DNA of 64,000 bases from Glaciecola sp. HTCC2999 (lineage in GTDB: Bacteria; Pseudomonadota; Gammaproteobacteria; Enterobacterales; Alteromonadaceae). This document shows positions 1 to 9,406 of the stretch, piece after piece; positions within the stretch are counted from its first letter, which is position 1; each line of letters starts with the position of its first letter. The notes beneath the pieces were generated by a model. It was not told the DNA's origin. It ran no database searches and was given only the letters and a program-made list of their open reading frames with translations. The DNA lies in the NCBI GenBank assembly GCA_949498985.1, contig CATECQ010000050.1:39316-103315 (forward strand), given 5' to 3'. Both the position numbers and the translations under genes were made by a program.

Positions 1-186
1 GCGCGTTGAGGGTTCAAAAAATAAGTTTCCTAAAATGGCACCGCGCAACACTTCAGTGCGTTTTTGTCGCTGAGCATAGGGTTGCATTTGATTCGCAATA
101 TGGAAAATATACTCAATCGCATCGCGATTAAATTGATTGACCGACAAAATGTGATTACCAGCGAAGGAGAAGGTAGATGCAGACAT
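1..186 (-). CDS. pyrB: Aspartate carbamoyltransferase catalytic chain, N-terminal part (window edge)
   Basis: Only the first 62 codons lie in the window; the gene runs off the left edge. The start ATG is at 184-186 on the minus strand. The peptide contains HILSVNQFNRD early, then GAILGNLFFEPSTR at its end. The FEPSTR segment is the carbamoyl-phosphate binding loop of transcarbamylases. Aspartate carbamoyltransferase makes carbamoyl aspartate in pyrimidine synthesis. The N-terminus resembles the longer PyrB type of Shewanella and relatives more than the E. coli enzyme. No strong ribosome binding site is visible. The regulatory chain gene, if any, would be outside the window. An ornithine carbamoyltransferase is less likely because that gene is present elsewhere in this window with a different N-terminus. 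Confidence 0.88.
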   Translation of the reverse strand, partial: MSASTFSFAGNHILSVNQFNRDAIEYIFHIANQMQPYAQRQKRTEVLRGAILGNLFFEPSTR

Positions 187-241
187 AAGCACTTGATTGA
201 GTTTAATTTAATAGATTATAGCAAAAAGCGTAACCAAGTGC

Positions 242-883
242 CTAGACTCTAGCAGGGAGTATTTTTAAAAACTTATGGCAACGTTGCTTTGCAAAGGTGA
301 TCTGGTCCTTTTCTGACATTGGCTCGTAAAGCCCCATGATACTTTTCGTGTGATACTCCCCTTTAAGTAAATTAAAGAAATCAGTGGCATATTCAAACGC
401 GTCGCGTTTAGACATGTCAGAGTAGTTCGCTAAAATACATTGTTGTACTTGACGGAGAGTTTGCAGTGGACCGGTCTGATAAAATAGCTGAGCCACATGA
501 GGCTGAGTTTTAGATTCGCTGATTATTGCTTGGTACATGGAACACACAATTGGGTCATGGAGTAATGCGACAAATTGTATCGCTAAGTTTTGTAAGATAG
601 CTTCAAAGTTGCTTAGACAGGACGTATCAATATTCAGGTGAGCAATGTTATCCAGCTGATATTCGTGACATTTGTCAGTAATGACGGCGGCAAAAAGATC
701 ATCCTTATTAGCAAAATGAGAATAAACGGTTTGTTTTGATACACCTGATTGTTTTGCGACATTGTCCATAGTGGTATTGGTAAAACCATCCTGAAGAAAT
801 AATTGTGATGCGCTAGTGAGGATTTGATTCCGTTTTTCCATACTTTTAGGTCGCCCAACAGGTGCGCTTTGCGAGTAAGGCAT
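242..883 (-). CDS. TetR/AcrR-family transcriptional repressor
   Basis: The 213-residue product has a typical TetR N-terminal DNA-binding domain: RxxIL at about residue 18, then a helix-turn-helix at about 37-58 (TMDNVAKQSGVSKQTVYSHF), ending with the usual YxHFxNKDDLF. The C-terminal part is helical and would bind ligand. The gene is divergent from an MFP/RND efflux pair with 98 bases between the start codons, the classic layout of a local efflux repressor. An imperfect palindrome in that gap is a likely operator. By analogy with AcrR and TtgR it probably represses the pump until an inducer binds; the inducer cannot be read from the sequence. Confidence 0.9.
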   Translation of the reverse strand: MPYSQSAPVGRPKSMEKRNQILTSASQLFLQDGFTNTTMDNVAKQSGVSKQTVYSHFANKDDLFAAVITDKCHEYQLDNIAHLNIDTSCLSNFEAILQNLAIQFVALLHDPIVCSMYQAIISESKTQPHVAQLFYQTGPLQTLRQVQQCILANYSDMSKRDAFEYATDFFNLLKGEYHTKSIMGLYEPMSEKDQITFAKQRCHKFLKILPARV

Positions 884-910
884 TAATGATTTTCCTTTTA
901 TTAATAATCA

Positions 911-927
911 TACTGGACGGTCTAGTA
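911..927. promoter_or_regulatory. Candidate TetR operator in the divergent efflux promoter region
   Basis: TACTGGAC-G-GTCTAGTA is a 17-base palindrome with one mismatched pair (G/A at the fifth position of each arm). It lies 27 bases upstream of the repressor start and 54 bases upstream of the membrane fusion protein start, where it could control both directions. Size and symmetry fit TetR-family operators. That this regulator binds here is inference. Confidence 0.55.
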
Positions 928-981
928 TTTATAGATTAGCATTGGATTCATAGGATCTACAAATTTTTTCAAAGGATAGGT

Positions 982-2127
982 ATGGCAAAGGCACAGGCAC
1001 AAAGCAGTAATGAGATATTATTATTCATTTTGGTGGGTGCGAGCGTCATTTTATTAATGATTCTCATGATGTTCTCTGGCGCAGGTTCTGCTAAGCAAGA
1101 TAGCACCGAAGTTGTGGTGCAAATTGTAGATGTGACGCCGGTACAATATCAAGATACCTTGACTAAAGCATATCGTGCTATGGGACGAATCGAATCAATG
1201 TCACAGGCAATGATTGGGTTCGAACGATCTGGACGTGTGGCACAAATGCTAGTGGAAGATGGTCAGAAAGTGAAACGTGGTGAAGTCATCGCTAAACTAG
1301 ATACCAAACGCATCGATGCTCAGTTAGTTGAACTTAACGCAGCCTTGAATATTGCACAGGCAGAAGCACGTTTGGCGAGTATTTCAGTGTCACGTATTGC
1401 AGCTTTAGTCCGTTCGAAACTGGAGTCTCCCCAGCGACTAGATGATGCAAAAGAAGCGAATAACATTGCTCAAGCTCGTCTAACTCAAATTAAAGCACAG
1501 CTAGAAACTTTATCGTTAGAGCTTGAAAAATCTACGATTGTTGCACCCTATACCGCCGATATTATTACTCGTTTAGTAGATGAGGGGGCGGTGGTCAATG
1601 TCGGTCAACCGGTTTTTGAAATCGCCAATAATGCCACGTTAATTGCGCGTATAGCGCTACCACCTAAAATTGCGGCTACGTTAACCGTTGGCAACACTTA
1701 TGATTTACGCGTAGATGATGCATTGGTCCAAGGGGAGTTACTCACTATGGGCTCCCAAAGAAATTTACGAACTAGAACAATCGATACTCAGTTTTCTGTG
1801 CCTAATGCCAATAAAAACGGTATTGTTGGTGATTTAATTGCGGTTGATTTATCGGTGACTCAAACGCAACGAGGCATATGGGTACCGATATCAGTATTAG
1901 CCAATGGTGTGCGTGGAATGTGGAATGTGTTTGTGGTTGGTAATGAAGGGCAGACACGCATCGAAAATCGTGCTGTTGAAATTATTTACTCAGATGGGGA
2001 GCGCGCATTTGTGACGGGGGCACTTGCTGATGGAGAATTGTTAGTGGTTGCGGGAACACATCGATTTGTTTCAGGTCAGAATGTCACTGCACGAGTCAGT
2101 GATATTACGCCTAATAAATCTCAATAA
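982..2127 (+). CDS. RND efflux periplasmic adaptor (membrane fusion protein)
   Basis: The 381-residue protein belongs to the HlyD/AcrA adaptor family. It has one N-terminal membrane segment (about 12-31) and no lipobox, so it is anchored by a helix rather than a lipid. A lipoyl-like half-motif follows (FERSGRVAQMLVEDGQKVKRGEVIAKLD, about 80-107), then a coiled-coil hairpin of about 100 residues, the second lipoyl half and a beta-barrel. The start is supported by AAAGGATAGG just upstream. It would bridge the inner-membrane RND pump to an outer-membrane channel. No TolC-like gene is next to it, so the channel must be encoded elsewhere. The stop is 12 bases from the pump gene, indicating one operon. 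Confidence 0.9.
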   Translation: MAKAQAQSSNEILLFILVGASVILLMILMMFSGAGSAKQDSTEVVVQIVDVTPVQYQDTLTKAYRAMGRIESMSQAMIGFERSGRVAQMLVEDGQKVKRGEVIAKLDTKRIDAQLVELNAALNIAQAEARLASISVSRIAALVRSKLESPQRLDDAKEANNIAQARLTQIKAQLETLSLELEKSTIVAPYTADIITRLVDEGAVVNVGQPVFEIANNATLIARIALPPKIAATLTVGNTYDLRVDDALVQGELLTMGSQRNLRTRTIDTQFSVPNANKNGIVGDLIAVDLSVTQTQRGIWVPISVLANGVRGMWNVFVVGNEGQTRIENRAVEIIYSDGERAFVTGALADGELLVVAGTHRFVSGQNVTARVSDITPNKSQ

Positions 2128-2139
2128 GGACCTGCATCA

Positions 2140-5100
2140 ATGGCTAAAGAAACACCACATTACCCATGGTACAGTATGTTTGTTCGTAGTGGGCACTTAC
2201 TCGCTTTAGCAATAATCATTGTTATGGTGGCAGGGCTTTCTGCAATTCAAACTTTACCACGTCTAGAAGATCCGCGGATTGATTTACGTAATGCCTTAAT
2301 TTTAACCGCTTACCCTGGTGCATCAGCTGAACGTGTCGAAGCTTTAGTCACGGATGTTTTAGAAGATGAATTGCGTGAGTTATATGAGATTAAGTGGATT
2401 GAATCAACGTCAAAAGCTGGTTTTTCTGCCTTAACTCTAGAATTGCAAGATTGGGTAGATAATTCCAATAATCAGCAAATTTTCTCAAAAATTCGCGACA
2501 GTATGAATGATGCCGCCTTACGTTTCCCACCTGGAGTCGCAGCCCCTATCTTAGAAGACCGACGAGGTGCAACTTCTTTTACCGCGATTTTTGCTATTCA
2601 ATCTAAATTCCCCGATACCCTGTCATTGGCAATGGTCGGGCGTTTTGCGAATGAATTGTCTGATCAATTACGCAACATCAGTAATACCGAAATTGTGAAT
2701 ATCTATGGTCAACCGAATGAACAGATAACGGTGAGTATTGACCCGGATAAATTGGCAAGTATCGGTATTACTGCTCAAGATGTTTCTAATGCGATTCGTA
2801 ATGCTGATCCAAAGTTACCTGCCGGTGTTGTATTTGCTAACCAAGTCAATATACGAGTACAAGTCGCACAAGAACTTGCCAGTTTAGATGTCATCAGTAA
2901 CATTCCTATCTTTTCCGAAAACGGTGACTATTTACGTGTCAGTGATGTGGCCCAAGTAACTCGTGATTGGCAAATGCCTATGGCCAACAAAGCTCTATTG
3001 AATGGCTCAGAGGCAATATTTGTTGCAACACGGATGCAAACCAATGCACGTGTAGATCAATGGACTGAACTGGTCAAAGCGAAAGCTGCTGAATTCGAAT
3101 CTGCTTATGGCGATTCGGTAGAAGTTGATTTAATTTTTGAACAAAACCGTTATACCCGAGAGCGGTTAGCGGAATTGACGGGGAATTTAGTATTAGGCTC
3201 GGTCGTTGTAATGCTGGTGATTTTGTTTTTTATGGGAATAAAATCATCATGGATCGTTGGCTTATCATTACCTATGAGCGCGTTTTTTGCAGTATTTACT
3301 CTCGCATTCTTTGATGAACAGATTCACCAAATGTCGATATTTGGGATCATCATAGCGATTGGATTACTCATTGATAATGCGATTGTGATGACTGATGAAA
3401 TTAGGCAGAATTTATTAAAACCCGAGGCTACGAGAGTCGGGGCCTTTGTTAAAAGTATCCAACACTTATTTGCGCCATTATTTGCCTCTACCTTAACGAC
3501 AATACTTGGGTTCATGCCAATCTTCTTACTTAACGGGAATATTGGCGATTTTATCGGGTCGATTGCGATATCTGTCGTGATGGCATTGGTGGGGTCATTT
3601 GGGATTTCCATTACCATTATCGCAGCTCTTGCAGCGCGATTCCTACCCAAGTCACATGCTCAAGATGCGCCTTGGTTTTTACAAGGATTTCAGCTGCCCG
3701 CCGTATCCAATGCTTTTAAAGATCTCTTACGTAAGGCATTGCATAAACCACTGATCGTTTTACCTGTATGTGTATTGATTTGCTTGACAGGTTTTGGCTT
3801 AGCTTCAACGCTCGCCAATATCTTTTTTCCTTCAGCTGACAGAGATCAGTTTGTGGTTGAGGTATTTTTACCACCTGGTACCGCAATTGGTGCAACCTAT
3901 GATGTGGCATTGCAAATGAATCAGGTTGTCCAAGAATATGACGGCATAGAACAAGTAACATGGTTGGTGGGTAATTCCACACCAATGGTTTATTACAACC
4001 AAATCATGAACAAAGATAACTCCCCTGAATATGCGACAGCTGTGTTGACGGTAGACAGCCCACCAAGAGCTGCGAGTTTAATTGACCAAATGCAAGAGGA
4101 GCTGCAATCACAGTTTCCTCAAGCGAAAATTATCGTTAAGCCATTTGGTCAAGGTCCTCCTATCCCAGCGCCTGTCGAGATCGAAGTGTATGGCTCCGAT
4201 CTCACAATTTTGGAGCAAATTGGTAAAGATGTTCGTTTGATTATGGCGAATACCCCTGGTATAACGCAATCAATTGCCTCTATTAATGTATCAGAGCCAG
4301 AGCTGATTATTGATACTACTAGAGATAAAACGAGTAACTCAGGATTAAATTTGACTGATTTATCAGGTCAATTACAACTTGCGTTAAATGGTCAATATGG
4401 TGGTTCCATTGTTGAGCAAACAGAAGAAATTCCAATTCAAGTGCGTCTAGGTAATGAACAGCGTAGTGATTTAATTGATCTAGCGGCATTACCCTTAGCA
4501 GCTCAAGGACATGACCCTACTAGCCCATGGTTATCTGTCGCCAGTTTAGGCGAGTTAACACTTAGACCGGCCATTGCTGCAATCACGCGCAAAGACAGTG
4601 TGCGGGTCAACCGAATAAAAGCTTGGTTATTGCAAGGTGTTCCCCCCGTAGACGTATCCCAAGAGTTACGTTTAGCATTAGAAGATTATCCGTTACCGGA
4701 TGGATATCGAATTAAAATGGCAGGAGACGCTGATAAACAACAAGAGGCGCTTGGACAATTAGCCACTTATGCACCTGTCTTAGTAGTGATGATGGTGACA
4801 GCACTGATCTTAACGTTTAAAAGTGTTCGCTTCGCTGCAGTAATAGGCTCTGTAATGATCTTATCAGTGGGTTTGGGAATGTTCAGTTTATGGCTGTCAG
4901 GTAATGCGATTGGTTTTAATCCTATTTTAGGATGTGCAGGGCTAATTGGGGTGGCAATAAACGGTTCAATTGTTGTTATTGCTGCCATTAATGCAAATCC
5001 CAAGGCTTTATCTGGTGATACTGAAGAAATCATTAAAGAAACTATGAGCTGTAGTCGCCATATCTTGTCAACGACGTTCACTACTGTAGGAGGTTTAATT

Positions 5101-5301
5101 CCTTTACTGTTATTTACGTCGGGCTCATTTTGGCCTCCTCTAGCTGTCGTTTTAGCCGGTGGCGTTGGGTTTTCTATTTTATTATCATTGGTATATACCC
5201 CCGTTATCATTGCTACTTTGTGTCGCATAAGAGCGCGTAAAATCGCCCGTATTGACGCTAAACGTCAGGTGAAATCGACAAGTGAAGGGTTGATGAGTTA
5301 A
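2140..5301 (+). CDS. RND-family efflux pump, inner-membrane permease
   Basis: The 1053-residue product has the AcrB layout: an N-terminal membrane helix, a large periplasmic loop, helices 2-6 (about 340-510), a second periplasmic loop and the remaining helices (about 870-1035). Ribosome binding site AAGGA overlaps the stop of the adaptor gene. In helix 4 the motif reads GLLIDNAIV, so of the AcrB Asp407-Asp408 pair only the first Asp is kept (D412, N413). In helix 10 the position of AcrB Lys940 is Ile (GVAINGSIV, residues 938-946). Some RND subfamilies also have Asp-Asn in helix 4, so this need not mean loss of function, but the proton relay must differ from AcrB. Substrate is unknown; the TetR neighbour suggests export of toxic small molecules. 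Confidence 0.93.
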   Translation: MAKETPHYPWYSMFVRSGHLLALAIIIVMVAGLSAIQTLPRLEDPRIDLRNALILTAYPGASAERVEALVTDVLEDELRELYEIKWIESTSKAGFSALTLELQDWVDNSNNQQIFSKIRDSMNDAALRFPPGVAAPILEDRRGATSFTAIFAIQSKFPDTLSLAMVGRFANELSDQLRNISNTEIVNIYGQPNEQITVSIDPDKLASIGITAQDVSNAIRNADPKLPAGVVFANQVNIRVQVAQELASLDVISNIPIFSENGDYLRVSDVAQVTRDWQMPMANKALLNGSEAIFVATRMQTNARVDQWTELVKAKAAEFESAYGDSVEVDLIFEQNRYTRERLAELTGNLVLGSVVVMLVILFFMGIKSSWIVGLSLPMSAFFAVFTLAFFDEQIHQMSIFGIIIAIGLLIDNAIVMTDEIRQNLLKPEATRVGAFVKSIQHLFAPLFASTLTTILGFMPIFLLNGNIGDFIGSIAISVVMALVGSFGISITIIAALAARFLPKSHAQDAPWFLQGFQLPAVSNAFKDLLRKALHKPLIVLPVCVLICLTGFGLASTLANIFFPSADRDQFVVEVFLPPGTAIGATYDVALQMNQVVQEYDGIEQVTWLVGNSTPMVYYNQIMNKDNSPEYATAVLTVDSPPRAASLIDQMQEELQSQFPQAKIIVKPFGQGPPIPAPVEIEVYGSDLTILEQIGKDVRLIMANTPGITQSIASINVSEPELIIDTTRDKTSNSGLNLTDLSGQLQLALNGQYGGSIVEQTEEIPIQVRLGNEQRSDLIDLAALPLAAQGHDPTSPWLSVASLGELTLRPAIAAITRKDSVRVNRIKAWLLQGVPPVDVSQELRLALEDYPLPDGYRIKMAGDADKQQEALGQLATYAPVLVVMMVTALILTFKSVRFAAVIGSVMILSVGLGMFSLWLSGNAIGFNPILGCAGLIGVAINGSIVVIAAINANPKALSGDTEEIIKETMSCSRHILSTTFTTVGGLIPLLLFTSGSFWPPLAVVLAGGVGFSILLSLVYTPVIIATLCRIRARKIARIDAKRQVKSTSEGLMS

Positions 5302-5328
5302 TCACATGTTTGGCTTAAGAGAATTTAT

Positions 5329-6027
5329 ATGACAGAACGTGCTCAAGCTCCTGATAAAGTTATCCGAATAAAAGCAGCGTCAAAAGGTAATGGTTTAACC
5401 ACTTTATTATTTGGTGTAGTTGCGTTAACACTCGGATTCACATTATTAGGGCTCATTTCACAATCATTCATATTAGTCGCTATTGCATTTATCGCATTAG
5501 GGATTATTGCGGTGGTCATTGGTTTTTTTAAAATTAAGGAGCCTGATTATTCAGTAATCCTTACAGAACAAGGTATTCATTATCAGCATCGGTATGGCAC
5601 TTGGGATATCCCTTGGGAAAACTTACAACGGATTGACGCCCCGAGAGTTACCCGAGGTATTGAGCAAGTTGATTTGTGTATGGTGGGTTTTAAAATTAAA
5701 GAATATTCCTCTTTCTTAGCCAATATTTCACAGCGTTTAATGACCAACACATTAATGGAACAACGTCCTCTATTGATGCAAAATATGGAAGCAAACTGTA
5801 ATACAGGTGAATGTGCGGGCTCAGATCTCATTGAAGACCAAAAATTTAAATTACCTAATGGCAAACTCTTAACCGGAGTACAAGGCATGTTCGCCAATCG
5901 TATGAATAAACTAAGAGACCGTTTAGGGTATGATGTATATATCAACGAAGCTGAGTTAGACCGATCCGTAGATGAATTTGTTGCCCTTGTTAGGGCGCTG
6001 CATGAGAATGTAAAGCGAATCGATTAA
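5329..6027 (+). CDS. DUF2982 membrane protein
   Basis: The 232-residue protein has two close hydrophobic segments near the N-terminus (about 22-43 and 46-66) followed by a soluble domain, and looks like the DUF2982 family of Shewanella, Vibrio and relatives. The segment after the helices (VILTEQGIHYQHRYGTWDIPWENLQRID) resembles the PH-like fold of small membrane proteins in which a Trp-rich strand follows a helical hairpin. A short Cys pair (NCNTGECAG, about 162-170) is unexplained. It starts 27 bases after the RND gene, so may be co-transcribed with it. Its stop overlaps the end of the convergent receiver-Hpt gene by four bases. Function is unknown. Family assignment is from recognition, not a search. 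Confidence 0.7.
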   Translation: MTERAQAPDKVIRIKAASKGNGLTTLLFGVVALTLGFTLLGLISQSFILVAIAFIALGIIAVVIGFFKIKEPDYSVILTEQGIHYQHRYGTWDIPWENLQRIDAPRVTRGIEQVDLCMVGFKIKEYSSFLANISQRLMTNTLMEQRPLLMQNMEANCNTGECAGSDLIEDQKFKLPNGKLLTGVQGMFANRMNKLRDRLGYDVYINEAELDRSVDEFVALVRALHENVKRID

Positions 6028-6866
6028 TCTATTTGTAAATGATCGAGTAACTCTTGTGCATTTTCTAAGACGTTGTCCGCTTCATTGACCAATAATTCAA
6101 TTTGGTTATCAAGTGTTTGAGGTGGGTGTTTTTTCAACATAGACTCAATGTCGAAACATCGACTCTGTAACCCTGGCACTCCAGTATAGCAGCAAGCTCC
6201 ATGCAGAGTATGAATGTGAGAAAGCAGGCCATTGATATTAAGTGATAAGTAGTATTCTTGAATCTCAAGCATCATTTCAGGTAGCATAATGACAAATTTT
6301 GACAATAACTCTCGTGCTGCATCATGGTTAAAATTTGCCTTTCTGAGTGCAAGTTCCCAATCGACAGATGGGAGATTCCCCTGAGCTTCGGGTATACCCT
6401 CATTTTGAATCAATTCTGGAGTATCTGATAGGACACACCATGTTTGAACTAACTTTATTAGTGTCTCCAATATAATGGGTTTTGTTAGATAATCATCCAG
6501 CCCTGAAGAGAGGATGTGATTGATATCTTCACTTGAGGTATGTGCTGTTAAGGCAATGATCGGTGTGCCAATATTGTTATCAGTTTTACGAATATATTGG
6601 GTTGTCTCTATTCCATCCATATCAAGCATTTGAATATCCATAAGAATGAGATCATATTCGTGTTGGTTGCATAGTGTTAATGCCGCTTTTCCACTTGTGA
6701 CAGTTGTCAGTTGTATATTAGAGTCCTCGAGAAAGGATGATAATAAAATGAGATTGATATCGACGTCATCAACCGCAAGGATCGCCAATTCAGGGAGCGC
6801 CAAGAGAGCTTGCTGAATTGAGTGAGTCGTCTCATTTTGAAGTTCACTGGCTGTACTTTTAATCAT
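6024..6866 (-). CDS. Receiver-Hpt phosphorelay protein resembling the C-terminus of BarA
   Basis: The 280-residue protein has a response-regulator receiver domain at about 28-145 (acidic pair D33-D34, phosphoacceptor D77 in LILMDIQMLDMDG, K129 in DYLTKPI). A histidine phosphotransfer domain follows at about 175-275, with phospho-His H219 in HTLHGAC and the following CYTGVPGL. That Hpt segment closely resembles the end of the hybrid kinase BarA. Nothing upstream encodes the missing sensor, HAMP and kinase domains: parC starts 174 bases away on the other strand. So this is either a BarA remnant or a genuine free-standing phosphotransfer module taking phosphate from another kinase. All catalytic residues visible in the two domains are intact, which argues against simple decay. 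Confidence 0.82.
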   Translation of the reverse strand: MIKSTASELQNETTHSIQQALLALPELAILAVDDVDINLILLSSFLEDSNIQLTTVTSGKAALTLCNQHEYDLILMDIQMLDMDGIETTQYIRKTDNNIGTPIIALTAHTSSEDINHILSSGLDDYLTKPIILETLIKLVQTWCVLSDTPELIQNEGIPEAQGNLPSVDWELALRKANFNHDAARELLSKFVIMLPEMMLEIQEYYLSLNINGLLSHIHTLHGACCYTGVPGLQSRCFDIESMLKKHPPQTLDNQIELLVNEADNVLENAQELLDHLQID

Positions 6867-7039
6867 TTATTAATATTGAGATGGATGGCGGAAGATACGA
6901 ATAGGCAGTATTGATAACTTTGCTGAATAATTCAACCGTTTCATTCTTTTTGTGGCAATAATACTCGTTACCGTATCACTCGTATGCATAATGTATTATG
7001 ATTTAGATAAGACTAATAACAAGAATCTTTTGGATCGCT

Positions 7040-9406
7040 ATGAGTACCGAAGTCACTATTAATCAAGATGGCGTTGAACAGCTCCCTATCAGACGCTTCA
7101 CTGAAGATGCTTATCTTAATTATTCAATGTATGTCATTATGGACAGGGCGTTACCGCATATCGGTGACGGTTTAAAACCAGTTCAACGTCGAATTATTTA
7201 TGCCATGTCTGATTTAGGACTCAGCGCCAATGCAAAGTATAAAAAATCAGCCAGAACTGTCGGTGATGTGTTAGGTAAATTTCACCCTCATGGCGATTCG
7301 GCGTGTTATGAAGCAATGGTGCTTATGGCTCAGCCATTTACCTATCGCTACCCGCTAGTGGATGGTCAAGGCAACTGGGGTGCACCAGATGATCCTAAAT
7401 CGTTTGCTGCGATGCGTTATACCGAGGCTCGGTTATCACGTTTTTCGGAAGTGTTGTTGGCAGAATTAGGCCAAGGCACTGCTGATTGGTCACCTAACTT
7501 TGACGGTACGCTTAAAGAACCTAAAGTATTACCTGCACGTTTACCGCATATTTTACTCAATGGTGTCACTGGAATTGCCGTGGGGATGGCAACAGATATT
7601 CCACCGCATAATGTTCGCGAACTCGCTAATGCATGTTCGTTATTATTAGATAACTCACGTACTGAATTAAGCGAGTTACTTGAACATGTTCAAGGACCTG
7701 ATTATCCCACCGATGCAGAAATTATTACGCCTAGAGCGGATATTAAAAAGATTTATGAAACGGGTCGCGGCTCTATTAAGATGCGCGCAGTCTATACCCA
7801 AGAAAATGGTGAGGTTGTAATTACCGCATTACCACATCAAGCATCAGGCGGTAAAATCCTCGAACAAATTGCTGGCCAAATGCAGACCAAAAAATTACCG
7901 ATGGTCAGTGATTTACGCGATGAATCGGATCATGAGAATCCGACTCGCCTTGTCGTTACTCCCCGTTCTAATCGAGTTGATATCGAACAGTTAATGGCGC
8001 ATTTATTTGCCACGACGGATTTAGAAAAGAACTATCGTGTGAATATCAACATGATAGGGTTAGATGGGCGTCCACAGGTTAAGGATCTCAAATCTATTTT
8101 ATGTGAATGGCTGGTGTTTCGTCGTGACACTGTCACTCGTCGTCTACAATATCGTTTAGATAAGGTATTGGCTCGTTTGCATATTCTAGAGGGGCTCATG
8201 ATTGCCTTTTTGAATATAGACGAAGTGATTGAAATAATCCGTCATCACGATGAACCTAAACAAGAGTTGATGACACGTTTTGCGTTATCAGATACACAAG
8301 CAGAAGCCATTTTAGAATTAAAGTTACGTCACCTGGCTAAATTAGAAGAGATGAAGATTCAAGGTGAACAAGACGAATTAAGTAAAGAACGAGATGCCCT
8401 GCAGTTGACCTTAGGCTCAGACCGTCGCATGAAGACGTTGATAAAAAAAGAGCTCATGGCCGACGCTGAGAAGTATGGGGACGAACGTCGTTCTCCTATT
8501 GTGCAACGTGGTGAGTCGAAGGCTTTAAGTGAAAAAGAATTAGTTCCATCAGAAGCCGTAACTGTTGTCATTTCAGCTAAAGGTTGGGCGCGGTGTGCCA
8601 AAGGGCATGATGTGGATGCTGCCAACTTAAGTTACAAAGGTGATGATAGTTACTTGGCTAGTGCGAAAGGACGTAGCAATCAACCTGCGGTGTTTTTTGA
8701 TTCGTCCGGACGTACTTTTAGTTGTGATGCTCATACACTGCCCTCTGCACGAAGCCAAGGTGAGCCGTTGACCGGTCGGTTCAACATGGTAGCGGGGGAA
8801 CAATTTGAGCATGTAATTATGGCTAAAGAATCACAAAAATTCCTTATGGCAAGTGATGCAGGGTATGGCTTTGTGGGAACATTTGCTGACATGCTAAGTA
8901 AGAATAAAGCAGGTAAGGCGTATTTATCTTTACCAGTAGCGGCGAAAGTATTATCGCCGGTGTTAGTCAATGATATTGAAACTGATCGATGTTTAGCTAT
9001 TTCCAATGAGGGGCGTATGCTGCTATTCCCGTTACGCGATTTACCGAGTCTGGGTAAGGGTAAGGGGAATAAGATCATCAATATTCCTAGCGCAAAAGCG
9101 AAAACACGAGAGGAGTATGTAGTGGCTTTGGCCGTAGTGCCTGCTGGATGTGATGTCAAAGTACTTGCCGGGAAACGTGGTATGACACTTAAAGCGAGCG
9201 ACTTGGAGCATTATTATGGTGAACGTGGTCGTCGTGGTAATAAACTACCTCGTGGGTTACAGCGTGTAGACGGTGTTGAAGTATTAGCGCCAGATGGTAC
9301 TGTTATCGACTCTGAAGAAGACGTGGGTGTCGCAGTTGATTCGGTTGCAGTTGACACCCTGAATATAGAATCAGCACCTAAAGATGACTTATTTAGTGCT
9401 GATTAA
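7040..9406 (+). CDS. parC: DNA topoisomerase IV subunit A
   Basis: The 788-residue protein is a full-length type IIA topoisomerase A subunit that with ParE unlinks replicated chromosomes. The N-terminal breakage-reunion domain contains the active tyrosine in [11 protein letters not shown] (Y127). The quinolone-resistance region [13 protein letters not shown] carries the susceptible-type Ser87 and Glu91, equivalent to E. coli Ser80 and Glu84. The C-terminal beta-pinwheel domain is present, ending in a short acidic tail, slightly longer than the 752 residues of E. coli. GyrA is excluded by the absence of a GyrA-box and by close similarity to ParC over the first 180 residues. No parE lies nearby. 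The stop overlaps the tail of the convergent hydrolase gene by 18 bases. Confidence 0.97.
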   Translation: MSTEVTINQDGVEQLPIRRFTEDAYLNYSMYVIMDRALPHIGDGLKPVQRRIIYAMSDLGLSANAKYKKSARTVGDVLGKFHPHGDSACYEAMVLMAQPFTYRYPLVDGQGNWGAPDDPKSFAAMRYTEARLSRFSEVLLAELGQGTADWSPNFDGTLKEPKVLPARLPHILLNGVTGIAVGMATDIPPHNVRELANACSLLLDNSRTELSELLEHVQGPDYPTDAEIITPRADIKKIYETGRGSIKMRAVYTQENGEVVITALPHQASGGKILEQIAGQMQTKKLPMVSDLRDESDHENPTRLVVTPRSNRVDIEQLMAHLFATTDLEKNYRVNINMIGLDGRPQVKDLKSILCEWLVFRRDTVTRRLQYRLDKVLARLHILEGLMIAFLNIDEVIEIIRHHDEPKQELMTRFALSDTQAEAILELKLRHLAKLEEMKIQGEQDELSKERDALQLTLGSDRRMKTLIKKELMADAEKYGDERRSPIVQRGESKALSEKELVPSEAVTVVISAKGWARCAKGHDVDAANLSYKGDDSYLASAKGRSNQPAVFFDSSGRTFSCDAHTLPSARSQGEPLTGRFNMVAGEQFEHVIMAKESQKFLMASDAGYGFVGTFADMLSKNKAGKAYLSLPVAAKVLSPVLVNDIETDRCLAISNEGRMLLFPLRDLPSLGKGKGNKIINIPSAKAKTREEYVVALAVVPAGCDVKVLAGKRGMTLKASDLEHYYGERGRRGNKLPRGLQRVDGVEVLAPDGTVIDSEEDVGVAVDSVAVDTLNIESAPKDDLFSAD

